DNA of 64,000 nt, from NCBI GenBank assembly GCA_963969595.1, contig OZ018411.1:8496501-8560500 (forward strand), written 5' to 3'. How positions within the stretch are numbered: position 1 is the first letter of the stretch; the number at the start of each line of letters is the position of its first letter. This document shows, piece after piece, positions 58,846 to 64,000 of the stretch. Origin of the DNA: Neckera pumila (lineage: Eukaryota > Streptophyta > Bryopsida > Hypnales > Neckeraceae). Below the pieces are notes generated by a model. That model saw only the letters and a program-made list of their open reading frames with translations, did no database searches and was not told the origin of the DNA. The translations under genes were made by a program, and so were the position numbers.

Positions 58846-60297
58846 CACTATAAGAAACCGATATTTTTTTTGACGTCAGAAAAAACATGATACCATGTTT
58901 GTTTAGATGCAAAAAAAAGTCCGCGTTGATGTCTAACAAAATTTGTCAAAACAGACAAGCAAAAAACGTGCTTTTTTAGGCAAAAAACGTGCATATTTTG
59001 GGCTTGTTTTTTTCTAACGTCCAATAGAATGCCCTATTGCAAGTGCCTTAGGGGGTGCCATGTGGACGCTATGTAACTTCCACGTCACCTTGTCATCCAC
59101 GGGCAGTGCCACATCATTTTTTTTCATCCAAAAAGTTTTTGACATGTCTTGTGACGTGGACCCAGTAAAAATATGACGTGGCATGCCTTGTTAGTACACT
59201 TTCATGCCATTTAAAAATTATATATTTTTTTTTAAACGTCAATTTTAGATGTTTAGATAGACATTATTTGAAACATCAATTGTTGCATATTGTATTCAAA
59301 GTAGAAAACAATTACTTAAAAATAAATAAAGATTCAAAAAAATAAACAAAAACAATTGTTGAATTCAACATCCATTAAAAGAACTTACCATCTACCATCA
59401 AAAGGATTTTTGATGCCCAAATGAAGGAATTACTTGATTAAAAATTTGTAAGAATGAAGGGTTGAAAGGTCCTATTTATATCCATTGTCTGTCCATAGTG
59501 AGACAAAAATATGGGATAACTATAATGACCATTGTAACTCTTGACGTTGTTTCAGACATCTACATATTGTTGCAGACATCTAATTGTTCTGTTAGACATT
59601 TGGATGCTCACTACAAGAAAATAGTGTCCAAGTTGGTACATCCTAGTTGACTAAAATGTTCAAATTGACAAAATTCTGTCAAAAAAATGTCCAAATTGAC
59701 ATGAAATTGACAAAACAATGTCTAAATTGACAAAAATTTGACAAAAAAAATGTCTAAATTGATATAGCTCCCTTGTAGTGGTGTTTTAGACATCTAGACC
59801 ATGTTGTTTCAGACATCTTGCATTAAATATAATTCATGCTTAAAATATCCCATATGGGTTGTCAATCTTCCTACCACCCTACTTGTATAAAAAATTCCTT
59901 TTTTCATCCATATTGCACATCCATCTATTGCCCTCTTTTTGCAAAGTATGCCACGTGGCTGCTTTTTTCCTAAAATTTTCACATTTGGGCAGCATTCTAC
60001 TATAGAGCATAATAATTTTTATTGATTACCACAGCAAAAATGGATTTGCTTGCTGACGTGGCAATCTATGTTTTTTTGGACGTTCCAAAAACCACGGTGA
60101 TGTTTTTGTTGATGTCCACATTGACATGCCCGTCCGTCCTGACATGAACCCGTTTGGCCTTCTTCTAGGTGCCCATTTGTGTAGACATCATGCAAAATTC
60201 CCACTACTGCAACCTAGACTGCCAAACGACGCGACATCAAAAAAAACACGGCACGTTTTTTGCCAGACAACTCCAAAAACGTGTCTTTCTTATAGTG
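58846..60297. mobile_element. Non-autonomous CACTA element, 1452 bp
   Basis: CACTATAAGAAACCG and GTGTCTTTCTTATAGTG are flanked by a perfect CTA duplication (58843-58845, 60298-60300). ACGTGC/GACGT and GATGTC subterminal words are frequent. The interior matches the element at 30550-31775 in inverted orientation (TACCATCTACCATCAAAAG, CCCATATGG). A smaller CACTA MITE is nested inside. No transposase. Confidence 0.93.
59609..59780. mobile_element. CACTA-type MITE nested in a larger CACTA element
   Basis: CACTACAAGAAAATAGTGTCC-type start (see 59609-59629) and CTCCCTTGTAGTG end; the body is a string of AAATTGACA words with the same layout as the MITE at 4436. The flanking trinucleotides (GCT, GTG) do not match, so the target duplication has decayed. 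Confidence 0.82.
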
Positions 60298-61534
60298 CTA
60301 GGTCACATTTAGGTGTAGTTGCCTTCATCATTATAATATTTTACACTTGTAATGTCCATGGTTTAGGGTTTGATGAAAGAATAGAGGTTCAGTTTTAAAC
60401 TTAAAAGATAATTTTTCATTATTTGAGTACATGACTACAATCATTCTAAGTTATACACAAAGCCTAAAATGAAAAAGCAATACCTTCTTAAATCCGCCAC
60501 CTACATTTGGATCTTAAATTGTTCCACCTAGTCACCTACATTCTTCTAGCGTCACCATCAAATCTAATGAGCAAACAATATCTAGGAATTAACCTTGAAA
60601 AGCTTTAACCAACAAATATTGTTTGATGAATGACTTTGAGAGAAATGAAGAATACACCTTTCAATTCTAAATTTGGACATTTTTTGGTTGACTACCTTGT
60701 CATAGGCCACGCCCTTTTTAGAATTAAAGAATTATTTGAGGCAACCAATGAGAATTGAAACAAGTTTTTAAGAATGCTTGTTAAAAAGGGGTGTAGTAAC
60801 TTGTGTAGATTGGTCAGTGTCTTACGATGTCAACTTGAAAACTCACAAAATATTACAAGTACAAATGGTCGAAAATCACAAACAATTTGGTTTAAATTTC
60901 TCTTTGAACTAGCAAATACATCCCCTAATTGGTGTTGCTTCCTTACACAAATTGCAAGATGTCTATCGAGGGTCATTGAGGGATGTGTGATGTTCATTGA
61001 GGGAAATTCCAACTAGTGAATTACTTAATTCTAAGAAGAAATGATGCTAAATTTGCTAACCTTGCTTATAAGGCTATTACCGTACCCGGAGGTCACCTTT
61101 GGCACTCTCTTGCCCAATAATTAATTTAAAATCAGAATAGGTGGTTCGGCGGTTCATTTTTTATTATTAAATTATTTGGCAATTATTAAATGTTTTTATT
61201 TGATTTTTGGCAACCTTTCAAATAATTTGAAAAGTTTTATGAAGATTTCTTCACTCCATACTGTATTCAAGTGGTAGTCATGGCTGGCTTTTAATAAACA
61301 ATAAACTCAATTTTTTTCATAGCACAAGTCTTGTGTATTTGTTATTAAATCAAAGGAATGAACTTGAATTTTGCAGTATTCAATGGGTATGTGTTGACAA
61401 AAAATTGCATTGGTATCTTTTCTAGCATTTTGACTTTCTTTACACTTAATTTTCATTGGATTCGGCAAAGTGACTTGTTAATTTTCAAAATCATTTAGTT
61501 TTGAAATTTTTAATTATTCTTCGTCAAAGGTATA
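60298..61534. other. Intergenic, no gene recognised
   Basis: Short ORFs only, without motif. The 5' end is the CTA target duplication of the preceding element. Confidence 0.4.
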
Positions 61535-62220
61535 TAAGGTGGGCACTTCCAAATGCACCACTAATCCAAAACTGCTATCATCACTTTGGATACATCTCCA
61601 AAATTAATATGTACCTATGTGGAAGAAAAAAATTTAGAGCCTCTACCTAATTCTCTTAATTGATCCTTCCTAATTTTTGCATACAATATCCAAATGCAAC
61701 GTTCTTTGGTGTGCATTGGAGCTTGCCAATAAGAAAACATGAAAATTTCACCAATCTTTAATGATAAGGTAGACCAACCCATCACCATTCACAGCTCAAT
61801 TCCATTTCCATATTTTTGGCTCCCAAATCCATTCATTACAAAATCCAAATCCATTCAATTTCCTAACAATTTCAATGCATTAACGTCAAAAGGGGTAACA
61901 TGTCAATCCTTCATTGGTAAGAACTTAAGTGCCAACAGATACATGTTAAGGCCGTAATGGATTGTTTATGGGATGTTTTTGACCTTGGTCTATGGGCAAT
62001 TTTGTAATTTTAGGGCAGATCACTTAAAAATTCACAGAAATTATAATTTTAATCGTAAAATTATAATTCCACTTGGGTTTGATTCATAAAACAAGCACAC
62101 ACCTCTATATTCAAAATACATATTTGGGGGGTGCCCCAAGAAATACTCAAATTCCAATCAGGGTGGTAATAGTCTTGTCTATCTTCTCTAGGTAGCAAAA
62201 GGTGGTGCATTTGCGGGGAG
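61535..62220 (-). repeat. Dispersed repeat family C, copy 3, interrupted
   Basis: Reverse-complement matches to copies 1 and 2 occupy 61535-61745 (AAGGTGGGCACTTCCAAATG, ATTAATATGTACCTATGTGG, TATCCAAATGCAAC) and resume near 62180 (AGGTAGCAAAAGGTGGTGC). About 430 bases between are absent from the other copies and are an insertion or unrelated spacer without recognised ends. Confidence 0.7.
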
Positions 62221-62890
62221 CCCCCTTTGTACAATACTGAAAGTCCCTTTCAATTCTTGTATGAGAAGCCAAAGACATGATTAACTTAGGTCCTAAGCAC
62301 TCCCCGCATTGATCAAGTGCCCATCAGGTACATATGAAATGGGGCTTAGTGTCCTAATCACACAAATGTTGGGCTTAGGTGCTCGTTACTCCAGACATCA
62401 TCTGACTTACGCAACTTATCATCCATTTAGGGCACCACATGTTAGACTTGCAGCTATTAATACATGTTAGGAACATGTTTAGACATTTGAGGGTAGCCTA
62501 CAGTCAGACAACAGCAGGAGGCCTTTTCAAAATCCAATTTATCTCCAAACTCAGGAAAACTGAGGTTAAAATAAAATGGACTGTACAAACTTCAAATGGC
62601 TTTCAAAAAATCAGTACATCTTGGATTGATCTGAATTTTACCACAGAAATTAGAAGAGAGAGAGAGTGCAGATTTCCCAACAAGTTTTTATTGAATTTGG
62701 ACATTACGATGCAAAAGTTACATCACTTCAAATTGGACTTGAAACTATGTGAAGACACTTTTGGTGCCCTGGGACACTTATAATCTTCAAAGCAAAATGG
62801 CAAAATTTGTTGCATGAGTTTAGGCCTCCAAATATGAATATTACAAACCAAATGAAGAGTCCCAAGTCAAGTTTCTAAATCACATGAAAT
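62221..62890. other. Intergenic, no gene recognised
   Basis: A 114-codon plus-strand frame (62439-62783) has no known motif. Confidence 0.4.
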
Positions 62891-62947
62891 CTACCCCCCC
62901 ACCCCCACCCACAAACACAAACACAAACACACGCACACACACACACA
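62891..62947 (+). repeat. C-rich to CA microsatellite
   Basis: CCCCCCACCCCCACCC passes into (ACAAAC)n and then (CA)n. Confidence 0.95.
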
Positions 62948-63040
62948 AATTCTAAGAAATAGAAATTCAATCATACTTTGAAGTTGTCAGGGTACATCTA
63001 TACTTATATTTCTAGATATAAAACAACTTGTGAATTTGAT

Positions 63041-63712
63041 TTAATCCCTAAAGGAGCAAGGCACATTTTGGATACAAAACTTGAAAAATTGCCACCTTTT
63101 AGGACAATGAGAAAAAATGAAAAAGAAAGTTTTCTTCAAAATTCAATAGAACAAATTTGTACTAGACTATTGTAGGAATGTGTAAAAGAAATTCAAAAAC
63201 TTTGAGCACACAATTGAAAGATTATAACGTTTGATGTTAGAAGAAAAAGTTTTCTTTTGACCTTCACTACAAGAGAAAGGGGTGTTTTAAGTAGTATTCC
63301 AGACATCACGTCTTTTAAGTAACGTCTTTTGAGTAAATTTTTAAGTAAAATTTTACTAAAAAGATTACAACAAGGTCAATAGACTTTAACTCCTCCTAGA
63401 GTGAGATTTTTACATTGCACATGGTTATTTTGTTAATATTTGCATCTTGTATCATGTAAGTTATGTACTTGTCAAATTTCAAAATTATAGGAGGAGTTTA
63501 GATCATGTTGCCCAAAATTGCTTAAAAATTTTAGGCAATATAACATTTGATTTGGGCACCCAATTGGGATAAAAATGATATTCTCACTAAGAATACATGT
63601 TAATATCTTGTGTCATAATTTTGTGAACATCCAACCAAAATTGACTTCGTAGGAACCTACATGATTATTTTTTTTAGTATATTGAATAGACACTTGATCC
63701 TTTAGGGGTTAA
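63041..63712 (+). mobile_element. TTAA-flanked element, copy 8
   Basis: TTAATCCCTAAAGGAGCAAG on the left and GATCCTTTAGGGGTTAA on the right, 672 bp, non-coding. The R-type palindrome is absent. CACTACAAGAGAAAGGGGTG at 63267 resembles a CACTA left end, but no matching right end is seen within the element. Confidence 0.8.
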
Positions 63713-64000
63713 ATTCAATGCTGATTCTAGCAATAATATGCACATATGGTAGTGATTTCATATATTTTAGCACGTTTGTATTTGATATGAGTTTCCTTCA
63801 CTTTTTTTTTGTTAAGTAAATTAGAATCAAAGTAAATTAGAATCTTTACAAACATATATGAAAATCTATGACTAAATAGCAGACATGTGATTTCGTTTTT
63901 ATGAGTAAAAAGAGAAAATTTTAAATTTTCATTGTAGGAAAATTGAGCATAAAGTAAAGACTTTAAATCTTGACAAGTAAGTTGCTATAAGCTTCATCTT

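Noticed and set aside
63267..63310. CACTA element start within TTAA copy 8
   Set aside because: No matching right terminus or target duplication could be found before the window ends.
1..64000. CRISPR arrays, bacterial operons, tRNA or rRNA genes
   Set aside because: Repeats lack regular spacer structure, the gene content is plant nuclear, and no tRNA cloverleaf or rRNA core sequence was recognised by eye; a tRNAscan or Rfam run would be needed to exclude small RNAs.

Overview
This is a plant nuclear window: AT-rich, intron-containing and dominated by transposable elements. A land plant is indicated by an intact three-exon ISY1 splicing-factor gene and by the remains of a DExH15/ISE2-type chloroplast RNA helicase, a family I know only from plants and green algae. 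Short introns and a transposase-like remnant of a type I associate with bryophyte, lycophyte and fern genomes make a non-flowering land plant more likely, but the species cannot be fixed from the sequence.

Genes sit in one more GC-rich island, about 5.0-23.4 kb. From left to right it holds a degenerate proline-rich two-exon ORF, a dead minus-strand gene whose exon was tandemly amplified, ISY1 (+, 10307-11718, intact), an ISE2-like helicase pseudogene (+, about 13.8-19.9 kb, with nonsense codons, frameshifts, a lost Walker A Thr and a deletion that removes the motif IV-V region), and a small intact two-exon membrane-protein gene (-, 22518-23293). I recognise no other working gene. There is no operon-like coupling; ISY1 and the small gene are independent units.

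The rest is a layered transposon landscape. (i) A family of 0.6-1.3 kb non-autonomous elements ends in CCCCTAAAGGACC-like inverted repeats and is flanked by TTAA. Two copies sit inside tandem repeats whose neighbouring units preserve the uninterrupted site, so the TTAA target duplication can be read directly. This is the signature of the piggyBac superfamily, which is rarely if ever reported from land plants. A second, unrelated 228-bp TTAA element (TIR CCCTGTAA) is also present. (ii) CACTA elements at 30550-31775 and 58846-60297 have perfect 3-bp target duplications; the second contains a nested CACTA MITE. (iii) A 6.6-kb element (41411-47985) has a perfect 9-bp target duplication and carries a MULE-like transposase remnant plus a degenerate reading frame with a possible ParB/sulfiredoxin-like motif. 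(iv) A 2.3-kb fold-back element (674-2997) abuts a TTAA element. (v) Several dispersed, tandem and hairpin repeats are also present.

The most novel signal is the TTAA-target family, with its natural empty sites, its conserved 19-nt palindrome near one end only, and its nested arrays. No piggyBac-type transposase was seen in the window, so the mobilising enzyme must lie elsewhere or be extinct.
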